From: Planosporangium spinosum | Lineage (GTDB): Bacteria; Actinomycetota; Actinomycetes; Mycobacteriales; Micromonosporaceae | NCBI RefSeq assembly: GCF_049999945.1 | Contig: NZ_JBLYUB010000001.1 | Span: 372,001-436,000, forward strand | DNA: 64,000 bases | Direction of reading: 5' to 3' | Shown here: positions 57,210-64,000 of the stretch, piece by piece | Layout of the letters: each line of letters starts with the position of its first letter | Numbering within the stretch: the first letter of the stretch is position 1 | The notes under the pieces: model-generated | Databases searched by the model: none | Told to the model about the DNA's origin: nothing | What the model saw: only the letters and a program-made list of their open reading frames with translations | Program-made: the position numbers and the translations under genes

Positions 57210-57773
57210 TCATACGTCGCGCTGGTAGAGGATCGCGTTCGCCGCCATCTCCAGGAAGCACTCGCGGATCAGCAGTTGGTGGCGGGTCTTGTCGGCCACG
57301 ATGGGAAACGCGATGTCGACGACGGCCGGTCGGCCCAGGGCGATACCCAACTGCTCGGCCACGGCGAATCCGCTGGTCGCGTCGAGGTTGGCGAGCAGCA
57401 ACATGCGCATCTGCCGCCAGGCCCGGCCGCGCGCGCCCGCGACCCGGCCCTGCACCTCGCCGACCAGCTCGCGGGCCGTGCCGAGCACGGACGACACCAG
57501 CGAGCCGGCCCGGCCCACGAGGTCCGGCGCCGGCGGCTGGTGGCCGAACGCGCGGTACAGGTCGTCGACGGCCGCCTCGTGTTCCCGGGCAGGACCGGCG
57601 ATCTCCCGCAGCCAGCCCCTGATGTGCGGCTCACCGACCTCGTCGGCGGTGTCCTCCAGGGCCTTGCGGTAGGCGGACTGCAGCGCGCGCGTCGTGACCA
57701 GCCACGGGGTGACCCGGTCCAGGTGAGCGGCGATGGTGGCCTCGTCGACCTCCACCAGCAGCGGACGGATCAC
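57210..57773 (-). CDS. Helical protein of unknown function paired with the PQQ-type dehydrogenase
   Basis: A 187-residue, mostly alpha-helical protein, not recognised. Two halves with E/H patterns (REHEAAVDDLYRAFG, ADKTRHQLLIRECFLEMAANAILYQRD) suggest a ferritin-like four-helix bundle, but the metal ligands cannot be assigned with confidence. A weakly hydrophobic middle (VGRAGSLVSSVLGTARELVGEVQG) could associate with membrane. GTG 57773 overlaps the stop of the dehydrogenase gene (57770) by 4 nt, so they are co-translated. It may act as a chaperone, electron acceptor or unknown subunit of that enzyme (inference from order only). Confidence 0.6.
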   Translation of the reverse strand: MIRPLLVEVDEATIAAHLDRVTPWLVTTRALQSAYRKALEDTADEVGEPHIRGWLREIAGPAREHEAAVDDLYRAFGHQPPAPDLVGRAGSLVSSVLGTARELVGEVQGRVAGARGRAWRQMRMLLLANLDATSGFAVAEQLGIALGRPAVVDIAFPIVADKTRHQLLIRECFLEMAANAILYQRDV

Positions 57774-59227
57774 GGCGCGCTCCCGTCCCGCACGACGCGC
57801 CACAGGACCCCGGTGTGCCCGTACGAGATGTGGGTGTTCTCGTTCATGACCGGCGAGACCCCGAAGTCGAGCACGTACAGGCTGCCGTCGGGGGCGAACG
57901 CCGCGTCGACCGGGCGCTCCAGGCCGCCGGTACCCAGTGCCGACGCCGGACCGGGGCGCGGGTTGCGCATGAACACCTCGGCCGTACCGTCGGCCGGGTC
58001 CACCGACACCACCCGGAACCCGTGGTCGCGGTCGGCGGGATCCGGGGAGTTCATCGGCGCCAGCGTGCCCCACTCGCAGGCGAACAGCCGCCCCCGGTAA
58101 CCGAAGGCGTCGGTCCGACAGGCGTCCAGGCCGGCCATCGCCGAGTGCGGCTGCTCCAGGAACACCGCCGGGCCCGCCCACGGCGGCGGATCCTCGATCA
58201 GCGGCTCGGCCGGCTGGCCGCGCCGGGGCAGGTGCGATTCATGCCAGGCCGGCAGCCCGTCGCCGCAGATGTCGGGGAACCCGTACCAGGCGGGCCGGGG
58301 ATGCGATCCGTGCGGCCTGCGGGCTGCCTCGATCCGCCAGATGCGGTCCGGGTCGCCCTGGATCGCGCGGTCGCTGGTCTCCTCGAAGTCGTTGTCGGTG
58401 ACGTACAGGTCGCCGTCCTCGCCGAACGCCATGCCGTAGGGGTTGCGGATGCCCCAGGCGACCAGCTCCATCTCGCTGCCGTCCGGCTGCGCCCGCCACA
58501 GCCCGGAGCTGCACCTGAGCTCGCCGCGTACCACCTCCCCGCGGCGGGCCGGGGTGCGGAACGGCTTGAACGGCCCCGTCTCCACCAGGTACGGGTACGG
58601 CGCGGTCGGGTCGTAGGTCTGCACGTTGTTGCCGGTCAGCACGACGTCCTCGCCGGGTACGTCGTGTACGCCGGGATGCCGGGCGACGTCGACCTGGAAC
58701 CCCTGCGGCAGCACCACGCCCTGCTGGGACACCGAGCCCTGGGCGAAGTACATCAGCCCGTCGGGGCCGAAGACCGGCCCGCCGGGCTCGTGCCAGCCGC
58801 CGTTGGGCAGCCCGTCGACGAGGACCTCCCGCGCGCCGGTGGCGAGGTCGATCCGGTCGATGCGGGACTGCCGGCCGCCCTTGCAGGACACCAGCAGCGC
58901 GCCGTCGTACACGGCGACGTGCCGCGGCCCGCCGAGCGCCTCCTCGGTGACGACCCCGAGGCGGCCGTCCGGGTCCAGCCGCAGGATCCGGGCCGGCAGG
59001 TACGGCCGGGTCGGCCAGGTGCTGCCGCCCTCCAGCACGAACAGGGTGCCGTCGGCGGCGAAACCCATCCCGCAGGGCATCGACAGGCCGACCAGCACCA
59101 CCTCCACACGGTAGCCGGCCGGTACGACGACGTCGGCCGGGTCGACGCGTGGCCGGGCGGGCGTGGGCAGCTCCTGCAACGCCTCCCGCTCCGCCACGGT
59201 CGTCGTCAGCGGTACGAATGCGGTCAT
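57770..59227 (-). CDS. PQQ-dependent sugar dehydrogenase family (soluble GDH / sorbosone dehydrogenase-like)
   Basis: A 485-residue six-bladed propeller enzyme of the GSDH/SNDH family. Blade motifs include GYRVEVVLVGLSMPCGMGFAADGTLFVLEGG, GGPRHVAVYDGALLVSCKGG, GGPVFGPDGLMYFAQGS, LVAWGIRNPYGMAFGEDGDLYVTDND, PHSAMAGLDACRTDAFGYRGRLFACEWGTL and VDAAFAPDGSLYVLDFGVSP. The R-N-P-x-G loop and a downstream acidic site are typical of PQQ/Ca binding. Substrate (aldose, sorbosone or other) is unknown. No signal peptide is visible, unlike many homologues. ATG 59227 is preferred over the longer frame to 59290. It is divergent from the siderophore-uptake operon across 215 bp. Confidence 0.85.
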   Translation of the reverse strand: MTAFVPLTTTVAEREALQELPTPARPRVDPADVVVPAGYRVEVVLVGLSMPCGMGFAADGTLFVLEGGSTWPTRPYLPARILRLDPDGRLGVVTEEALGGPRHVAVYDGALLVSCKGGRQSRIDRIDLATGAREVLVDGLPNGGWHEPGGPVFGPDGLMYFAQGSVSQQGVVLPQGFQVDVARHPGVHDVPGEDVVLTGNNVQTYDPTAPYPYLVETGPFKPFRTPARRGEVVRGELRCSSGLWRAQPDGSEMELVAWGIRNPYGMAFGEDGDLYVTDNDFEETSDRAIQGDPDRIWRIEAARRPHGSHPRPAWYGFPDICGDGLPAWHESHLPRRGQPAEPLIEDPPPWAGPAVFLEQPHSAMAGLDACRTDAFGYRGRLFACEWGTLAPMNSPDPADRDHGFRVVSVDPADGTAEVFMRNPRPGPASALGTGGLERPVDAAFAPDGSLYVLDFGVSPVMNENTHISYGHTGVLWRVVRDGSAP

Positions 59228-59408
59228 CGCGTGCCCCCAAGGGCAGGTCCGAACAAGCCCGGATCGGAACGTGGCGGATTCCCTGCACACCCGGACGTAA
59301 ACGATCCGGACAGCACCTGGCGAGAAGGCATCACCCCGGCCTGGACGCCGCGACTACATGATCAAGCGCACATTGTCGCCCGGGATACGACCCTGACACC
59401 CTCATCAG

Positions 59409-59427
59409 TTAGGTTAGGCATTCCTAA
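59409..59427. promoter_or_regulatory. IdeR/DtxR iron box
   Basis: TTAGGTTAGGCATTCCTAA (59409-59427) matches the DtxR/IdeR consensus TTAGGTTAGSCTAACCTAA at 16 of 19 positions. It lies 15 nt before the start of the siderophore-permease operon, in position for iron-dependent repression. Confidence 0.85.
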
Positions 59428-59442
59428 TTACGGAGGTGGTGG

Positions 59443-60435
59443 ATGCGGACGACCCGCCGGCTCGCGACGCTCGGCGTGCTCGCCGCGCTGCTGGTCATGG
59501 CCGTGGTGGCAAGCCTCGCCGTGGGCAGCCGCGCGGTCCCGCCGGCCGAGGTCTGGCGGGCGCTGACCGCTCCGGACGGCGGCGAGACGGCGACGATCGT
59601 CCGCTCGCTACGACTACCCCGCACCGTGCTCGGACTGCTCGTCGGCTCCGGGCTCGCGCTGGCCGGGGTGCTGATGCAGGCGCTGACCCGCAATCCGATC
59701 GCGGAGCCGCGAGTACTGGGCGTCGGCGCCGGCGCCGCCCTCGGCGTCGTCGTCGCGATCGCCGTCTTCGGCGTGGGTACGGCCGCCGGCTACGTCTGGT
59801 TCGCCATCGGCGGTGCCGTCCTCGCCGGCGGCGCGGTGCTGGCCGCCGGGCAGCGCGGCGACCGCTCACCGGTGACGCTCGCGCTCGCCGGCGCCGCCCT
59901 CGACGCCGCGCTCGGTTCCGTCGTCGTCGGCATCCTGGCGGTGTCCGGCCGGACCTTCGACGAGTACCGGTTCTGGCTGGTCGGTGCCCTCACCGGCCGC
60001 GACCTCGACGTCGCCGTCCAGCTCGCGCCGTTCGTCCTCGCCGGCGCGGCGGTCGCCGCGCTGCTGCCCAGACCGCTGGACGCGCTGGCGCTCGGCGACG
60101 ACGTCGCGGTCGGCCTGGGCCACCGGGTCGGCCTCGTCAAGCTCGCCGCCGGCACCACCGCGGTCGTCCTCACCGGCGCGGCGGTGGCCGCGGCCGGACC
60201 GGTGGCCTTCGTCGGCCTCGCCGTACCGCACGTCGCCCGCGCGCTGGTCGGGGTGGCCCACCGCTGGCTGCTGCCGGCGTCGGCGCTGCTCGGCCCGGTC
60301 CTCCTGCTGGGCGCCGACGTCGCCGGGCGGGTCGTCACGCCACCGGCGGAGATCTCGGCGGGCATCGTCACCGCACTGGTCGGGGCACCGGTCCTCGCCT
60401 ACGTGGTCGTACGCGGCCGGGCGGTGGCCCGGTGA
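59443..60435 (+). CDS. Iron-siderophore ABC transporter permease 1 (FecCD family)
   Basis: A 330-residue permease with nine to ten membrane segments. Conserved FecCD features: LRLPRTVLGLLVGSGLALAGVLMQALTRNPIAEPRVLGVGAGAALG near the N-terminus, VSGRTFDEYRFWLVGALTG, and the coupling loop region VAFVGLAVPHVARALVGVAHRWLLPASALLGPVLLLGADVAGR. It imports a ferric siderophore with its partner permease. GGAGGTGGTGG precedes ATG 59443. The IdeR/DtxR box upstream predicts iron repression. The stop overlaps the next gene's GTG by 4 nt. Confidence 0.92.
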   Translation: MRTTRRLATLGVLAALLVMAVVASLAVGSRAVPPAEVWRALTAPDGGETATIVRSLRLPRTVLGLLVGSGLALAGVLMQALTRNPIAEPRVLGVGAGAALGVVVAIAVFGVGTAAGYVWFAIGGAVLAGGAVLAAGQRGDRSPVTLALAGAALDAALGSVVVGILAVSGRTFDEYRFWLVGALTGRDLDVAVQLAPFVLAGAAVAALLPRPLDALALGDDVAVGLGHRVGLVKLAAGTTAVVLTGAAVAAAGPVAFVGLAVPHVARALVGVAHRWLLPASALLGPVLLLGADVAGRVVTPPAEISAGIVTALVGAPVLAYVVVRGRAVAR

Positions 60436-61448
60436 GGTACGTGCTGCGGGCCGGCCCGCTCAGCGTCACCGTCCGGCGCCGCCCGGTCGTCACCGCGCTC
60501 GCGCTCGCCGTCGTCCTCGCCGTGACGGTGGTCGCCGCGCTGTCGGTCGGCGAGGTGGTCGTCCCCCCGGGCGAGGTGCTACGGGCGCTGGCCGGGGCCG
60601 ACGGGCCGAGCCGGCTGCTGGTCGTCGACCTGCGCCTGCCCCGTACCGTTCTCGCGGTGGTCGCCGGCTGCGCGTTCGGCATCGCCGGCGCGCTGATCCA
60701 GGGGGTCAGCCGCAACCCGCTGGCCAGCCCGGACGTCATCGGCGTGACGCAGGGCGCGGGCCTGGCCGCCACCGTGGCGCTGACGTCCGGCGCGGCGCTC
60801 GCCGTGGTCGCCCCGGCAGCGGCCGCCGGTGGCCTGCTCGCCGCCGCCCTGGTGTTCGCGCTCGGCGCCCGGCACGGCCTGTCGGCGCGCCGGTTCGTCC
60901 TCGCGGGCGTCGCCGTCGCGTTCGCGCTCCGCGCGCTGATCGAGGTCGCGATCGTCGCCGCCGACGCCATCGACGGGCAGCGCGCCCAGATCTGGCTGAT
61001 CGGCTCGCTCGCCGGGCGCGGCTACCGGGAGGCCGGCTGGATCGCGGTCGTGCTGCTGCTGGTGAGCCCGGTGCTGCTGTGGGCCGGGCGGGCACTGGAC
61101 ACCAGCGCCCTCGACGACGACACCGGCCGGGGTCTCGGGGTACGTCCGACCGCCCGCCGGCTCGGGCTGGCCGCGACCGGCGTACTGGCCGCGGCCGCGG
61201 TGACCGCGCAGGTCGGCGCGGTCGACTTCGTGGCGCTCGTCGCCCCGCAGGTGGCCCAGCGCCTGGTCCGCGCCGGACGTCCGCCGCTGGTCAACTCGGC
61301 CCTCGTCGGCGCGGTCCTCGTGGTCGCCGCCGACCTCGCCGGCCGCCGGCTGGTCAGCCCGACCCAGCTGCCGGCCGGCGTGCTCACCGCCGCCGTGGGC
61401 GGCCTGTACCTGCTGGTCCTGCTCGTCCGACGCCGGAGAACCCCATGA
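60432..61448 (+). CDS. Iron-siderophore ABC transporter permease 2 (FecCD family)
   Basis: A 338-residue second FecCD-type permease, paralogous to the first: LRLPRTVLAVVAGCAFGIAGALIQGVSRNPLASPDVIGVTQGAGLAA, GQRAQIWLIGSLAGRGYREAGW and AVDFVALVAPQVAQRLVRAGRPPLVNSALVGAVLVVAADLAGR. It starts with GTG 60432 in a 4-nt overlap and ends in an ATGA overlap with the ATPase, so the importer subunits are translated in sequence. Two permeases with one ATPase and one lipoprotein form a full importer. Confidence 0.92.
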   Translation: MRYVLRAGPLSVTVRRRPVVTALALAVVLAVTVVAALSVGEVVVPPGEVLRALAGADGPSRLLVVDLRLPRTVLAVVAGCAFGIAGALIQGVSRNPLASPDVIGVTQGAGLAATVALTSGAALAVVAPAAAAGGLLAAALVFALGARHGLSARRFVLAGVAVAFALRALIEVAIVAADAIDGQRAQIWLIGSLAGRGYREAGWIAVVLLLVSPVLLWAGRALDTSALDDDTGRGLGVRPTARRLGLAATGVLAAAAVTAQVGAVDFVALVAPQVAQRLVRAGRPPLVNSALVGAVLVVAADLAGRRLVSPTQLPAGVLTAAVGGLYLLVLLVRRRRTP

Positions 61449-62278
61449 GCACGCACCCCGGAGGCACCGGTCCGGCGACGGACGCCGCGAACGCGCGGGG
61501 GTCCCTCGCCGCCCGGCGCCTGACGCTCGGCTACCCGAACCGGCCGGTCGTCGACGGCCTCGACCTCGACGTCCCGACCGGTGCGCTCACCGTCATCGTG
61601 GGGCCGAACGGCTGCGGCAAGTCCACGCTGCTGCGCGGCCTCGGCCGGCTGCTCGCCCCGCGCGCCGGCGCGGTGCTGCTCGACGGCGTCGCCCTGGACC
61701 GCATCGGTACACGGGAGCTCGCCACCCGGCTCGGCATCCTCCCGCAGAGCCCGCTCGTACCCGAGGAGGTGACCGTCACCGACCTGATCGGCCGCGGCCG
61801 GCAGCCGCACCAGCGCTGGTGGCGGCAGTGGTCGGCCGACGACGCCGCGGCCGTCCGCGAGGCGATGACCCGCGCCGACGTCACGCACCTGGCCGACCGC
61901 CCGGTCGACACCCTGTCGGGCGGGCAGCGGCAGCGGGTCTGGATCGCCATGGCGCTGGCGCAGCAGACCCCGATCCTGCTGCTCGACGAGCCGACCACCT
62001 ACCTGGACCTGGCCCACCAGGTCGAGGTGCTCGACCTGCTGCGCCGCCTGGTCCGGGACGGCCGCACCGTCGTCGCCGTCCTGCACGACCTCAACCAGGC
62101 CGCCCGCTACGCCGACCACGTCGTCGCCATGCGTGACGGCCGGGTCGTCGCCCGGGGCGCTCCGGCGGGGGTCCTCACCGCGGACACGATCGGCGAGGTC
62201 TTCGGCCTCGAATGCGTCGTCGTGCCCTGCCCGGTCACGGGCGCTCCCCTGGTCCTCCCCGCACTATCCACCGCCTGA
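61445..62278 (+). CDS. Iron-siderophore ABC transporter ATP-binding protein (FepC/FecE type)
   Basis: A 277-residue ABC ATPase. Walker A VGPNGCGKSTLLRGLG, Q-loop LGILPQSPLVPEEVTVTDLIGRGRQPHQ, signature DTLSGGQRQRVWIAMALAQQTPILLLDEPTTYLDLAHQ with Walker B and D-loop, and switch His in VAVLHDLNQAARYAD are all present and of the iron-siderophore type. It powers uptake through the two permeases. ATG 61445 overlaps the previous stop by 4 nt. The lipoprotein gene follows after 13 nt with its own ribosome-binding site. Confidence 0.94.
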   Translation: MSTHPGGTGPATDAANARGSLAARRLTLGYPNRPVVDGLDLDVPTGALTVIVGPNGCGKSTLLRGLGRLLAPRAGAVLLDGVALDRIGTRELATRLGILPQSPLVPEEVTVTDLIGRGRQPHQRWWRQWSADDAAAVREAMTRADVTHLADRPVDTLSGGQRQRVWIAMALAQQTPILLLDEPTTYLDLAHQVEVLDLLRRLVRDGRTVVAVLHDLNQAARYADHVVAMRDGRVVARGAPAGVLTADTIGEVFGLECVVVPCPVTGAPLVLPALSTA

Positions 62279-62291
62279 GAAAGGGAACGCC

Positions 62292-63221
62292 ATGAGGTTA
62301 CGTATGGTCGCGCTGGCCGCGGCCGTCGCCGCGCTCGCCGGATGCGGCGGCGGAGGCGAGAAGACCCCGGCCGCCACGCAGACCCGCGAGATCACGCACG
62401 CCATGGGTACCACCAGGGTGCCCGCCCAGCCCACGCGGGTCGTGGTGCTCGACACCGACAAGGTCGACACCGCGCTCAGCCTCGGCGTGGTGCCGGTCGG
62501 CGCCGCCCGCGCCGACCAGTTGACCGGCTGGCCGGCTTACCTCGGCGACCGCACGAAGTCCATGAAGGACGTCGGTACGCTGCAGGAGCCGAACCTCGAG
62601 GCGATCGCGGGGCTGAACCCGGACCTGATCCTGGGCTCGAAGTTCCGGCAGGAGAAGTTCTACGACGAGCTGAGCAGGATCGCACCGACCGTCTTCACCG
62701 AGCAGGTCGGCCAGACCTGGAAGGCCAATTTCCTGCTCGACGGCACCGCCCTCGGCAAGGAGCAGGAGGCCAGGAAGCTGCTCGACGAGTACACCGCGCG
62801 CGCCAAGGACCTCGGCGCCACGCTCGGCGACCCGGCCAAGGTCAAGGTGTCGATCGTCCGGTTCATGCCGACCGAGATCCGCGTCTACGGCCCCGAGTCG
62901 TTCTCCGGCATCGTGCTCGCCGACGTCGGCCTCGGCCGGCCCGACCGGCAGCTGCTCACCGGTCGGACCGAGCGGCGCTTTGACCGGGTCAGCCCGGAAC
63001 GCGTCGCGGAGGTCGACGGCGACGTCATCTTCGTCGCCGCGTACGGCGAGAAGGCCGCCGCGCAGCAGGCACAGACCACAGCCGGGCCGCTGTGGCAGGG
63101 CCTCGGCGCGGTGAAGGCCGGCAAGGCGTACGTCGTACCCGACGAGACCTGGATGACCGGGATCGGCGTCACCGCCGCCGGCAAGATCCTCGACGACCTG
63201 GCCGCCCGCCTCGCCCCGTAA
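62292..63221 (+). CDS. Iron-siderophore ABC transporter substrate-binding lipoprotein
   Basis: A 309-residue exported lipoprotein (MVALAAAVAALAGCGGGG, lipobox LAGC) of the class III (FhuD/FepB-like) binding-protein fold: TREITHAMGTTRVPAQPTRVVVLDTDKVDTALSLGVVPVGAA, NLEAIAGLNPDLILGSKFRQEKFYDELSRIAPTVF, FVAAYGEK. It captures the ferric siderophore outside the cell and delivers it to the permeases. AAAGGGAACGCC precedes ATG 62292. The siderophore identity is not predictable and no biosynthesis genes are in the window, so it may take up a foreign or distantly encoded siderophore. Confidence 0.9.
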   Translation: MRLRMVALAAAVAALAGCGGGGEKTPAATQTREITHAMGTTRVPAQPTRVVVLDTDKVDTALSLGVVPVGAARADQLTGWPAYLGDRTKSMKDVGTLQEPNLEAIAGLNPDLILGSKFRQEKFYDELSRIAPTVFTEQVGQTWKANFLLDGTALGKEQEARKLLDEYTARAKDLGATLGDPAKVKVSIVRFMPTEIRVYGPESFSGIVLADVGLGRPDRQLLTGRTERRFDRVSPERVAEVDGDVIFVAAYGEKAAAQQAQTTAGPLWQGLGAVKAGKAYVVPDETWMTGIGVTAAGKILDDLAARLAP

Positions 63222-63360
63222 CCGGTGACGGTGCGGCGGCCGGTCCACCACCGGTGACGCCGCACCTCGACGCACTCACCGTCGTTGATGGGACGCCCCT
63301 GTGCCGTACCCGGTCCGGCCCCTAGGATCATGCAGCGAGGGGCCGATCCGGGGAGGTCTC

Positions 63361-64000
63361 GTGGCCGTTCCTGAGCTGACCGACGTCCATGCGGCGTGGT
63401 TGCCGCCGCAGGCGTTCCGGGCGGTCGGCGCGCACCGCACCCTGGTGCTCGGGGACGGACCCCTCGCGGAGACGGTGCGGCACGAGGTCGAGCGGGCCTG
63501 CGCCCGGTACGGCGGCGATGTGCGGCACCGGGCGTCGCCGTCGACCGGCGCCCGGCCGGCGGACCACGCCGACGCCGGCGGCGAGGCGTTCGACCTGGTC
63601 CTGGCGCTCGCCACGGCGGAGCCGTTGCCGGCCGCGGCAGCGGCGGTTCGGACCGAGCACCAGCGCGCGGGGGTACCCGGCGACGAGGGGACGTCCGGCC
63701 AGCGCGCGGATGCGCTCGGCGACGAGGGTTTCGTGCTGGCCCGCCGGGAGGGTGTCACGGTGGTGCTGGCCGACGAACCGGCCGGGTTGCTCTACGGCCT
63801 GTTCCACGTGGTCCGGCTGGGCGGGTCGGCGTTCACCGGCACCCGCCCGGTGGAGCGCCACCGGCCGGCGACCCGGCTGCGCATGCTCGACCACTGGGAC
63901 AACGTCGACGTGCACCCGGTGATGGGACAGGTCGAGCGCGGGTACGCGGGCGGCTCGATCTTCTGGCGCGACGGCGGCCCGCGCGGTGACCTGGCCCGGG
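63361..64000 (+). CDS. GH67-type alpha-glucuronidase, N-terminal part (runs off the window)
   Basis: From GTG 63361 (GGGGAGG 5 nt upstream) the frame is open to the window end. The N-terminal ~165 residues are an alpha/beta domain with a long disordered-looking insert, then FHVVRLGG, RHRPATRLRMLDHWDNVDVHPVMGQVERGYAGGSIFWRDGGPRGD. The block R-x-L-D-H-W-D-N with ERGYAG.SIFW is characteristic of GH67 alpha-glucuronidases, which cut 4-O-methyl-glucuronic acid from xylo-oligosaccharides. No signal peptide is seen, as expected for the cytoplasmic GH67 enzymes. It would supply glucuronate for the uronate pathway at the left end of the window (about 60 kb away). Confidence 0.8.
   Translation, partial: MAVPELTDVHAAWLPPQAFRAVGAHRTLVLGDGPLAETVRHEVERACARYGGDVRHRASPSTGARPADHADAGGEAFDLVLALATAEPLPAAAAAVRTEHQRAGVPGDEGTSGQRADALGDEGFVLARREGVTVVLADEPAGLLYGLFHVVRLGGSAFTGTRPVERHRPATRLRMLDHWDNVDVHPVMGQVERGYAGGSIFWRDGGPRGDLAR

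Noticed and set aside
1..64000. tRNA, rRNA, insertion sequences, prophage or plasmid genes
   Set aside because: I looked in the non-coding gaps and among the proteins and found no tRNA-like cloverleaf, transposase, integrase or phage structural gene; a covariance-model scan would be needed to exclude small RNAs.

Overview
The window is uniformly high-GC DNA with dense, often 4-nt-overlapping genes, many GTG starts, several probably leaderless transcripts, and actinobacterial hallmarks: an F420-type oxidoreductase, a zf-HC2 anti-sigma protein, class F sortase, ArsR-SRPBCC fusion, MEDS/RsbW partner-switching proteins, sigma-B-like promoters and an IdeR/DtxR iron box. Gene content and style suggest a filamentous actinomycete, most likely Micromonosporaceae (inference). 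I see no transposase, integrase, tRNA, rRNA or CRISPR array, so this looks like ordinary chromosome with accessory patches.

Layout. 1-3.9 kb: a sugar-acid operon (galactonate dehydratase end, KDPG aldolase, KDG kinase, mannonate dehydratase, gluconokinase), then an ECF sigma factor with a SnoaL-like tail and a VOC protein (4-5.5 kb). 5.6-7.8 kb: a CooC-like P-loop ATPase behind a Zur-like box, and a secreted propeller-like protein. 8.1-9.4 kb: a class F sortase coupled to a probable wall-anchored substrate. 9.5-11.1 kb: a PptT/PptH-like pair (phosphopantetheinyl transferase and metallophosphoesterase). 11.6-15.3 kb: glycogen-debranching-type enzyme and a MEDS-STAS/RsbW-type pair. 15.3-19.9 kb: ArsR-SRPBCC regulator with a large palindromic operator, CDF metal exporter, orphan zf-HC2 protein, SodC-like lipoprotein and CopC. 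20-29.6 kb: GT87 mannosyltransferase, LysE/LysG pair, GNAT, aminoglycoside-phosphotransferase fold protein, DoxX, a Fic protein with an unknown partner, F420 oxidoreductase, and a secreted S1 protease with a ricin-type lectin domain.

29.7-36 kb is the most unusual part: a membrane histidine kinase 2 nt downstream of a secreted subtilisin whose last 112 residues are a Trp-rich 5-residue repeat; a second sortase-type surface protein whose promoter and ~125-nt leader match those of the first; and two decayed genes. 36-47 kb: cydAB flanked by two paralogous DMT transporters, DedA, AI-2E-type permease, methyltransferase, a PCC/DUF296 protein, a small regulator/membrane pair, DUF1275 protein and a reductase. 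47-50.7 kb: TetR regulator divergent from a P450 / (deleted SDR) / Baeyer-Villiger-type monooxygenase operon with twin operators. 50.7-55.7 kb: a conflict-system-like unit, EACC1 plus a caspase-nSTAND-14xWD40 protein. 55.7-59.2 kb: secreted protein, helical protein and a PQQ-type sugar dehydrogenase. 59.4-63.2 kb: an iron-regulated siderophore ABC importer. The window ends inside a GH67 alpha-glucuronidase gene, whose product (glucuronate) would feed the mannonate-KDG-KDPG route encoded at the other end.

The best candidates for something undescribed are the Trp-repeat subtilisin/histidine kinase pair, the two sortase-substrate genes sharing a sigma-B-like promoter and conserved leader, and the EACC1-caspase-WD40 unit.
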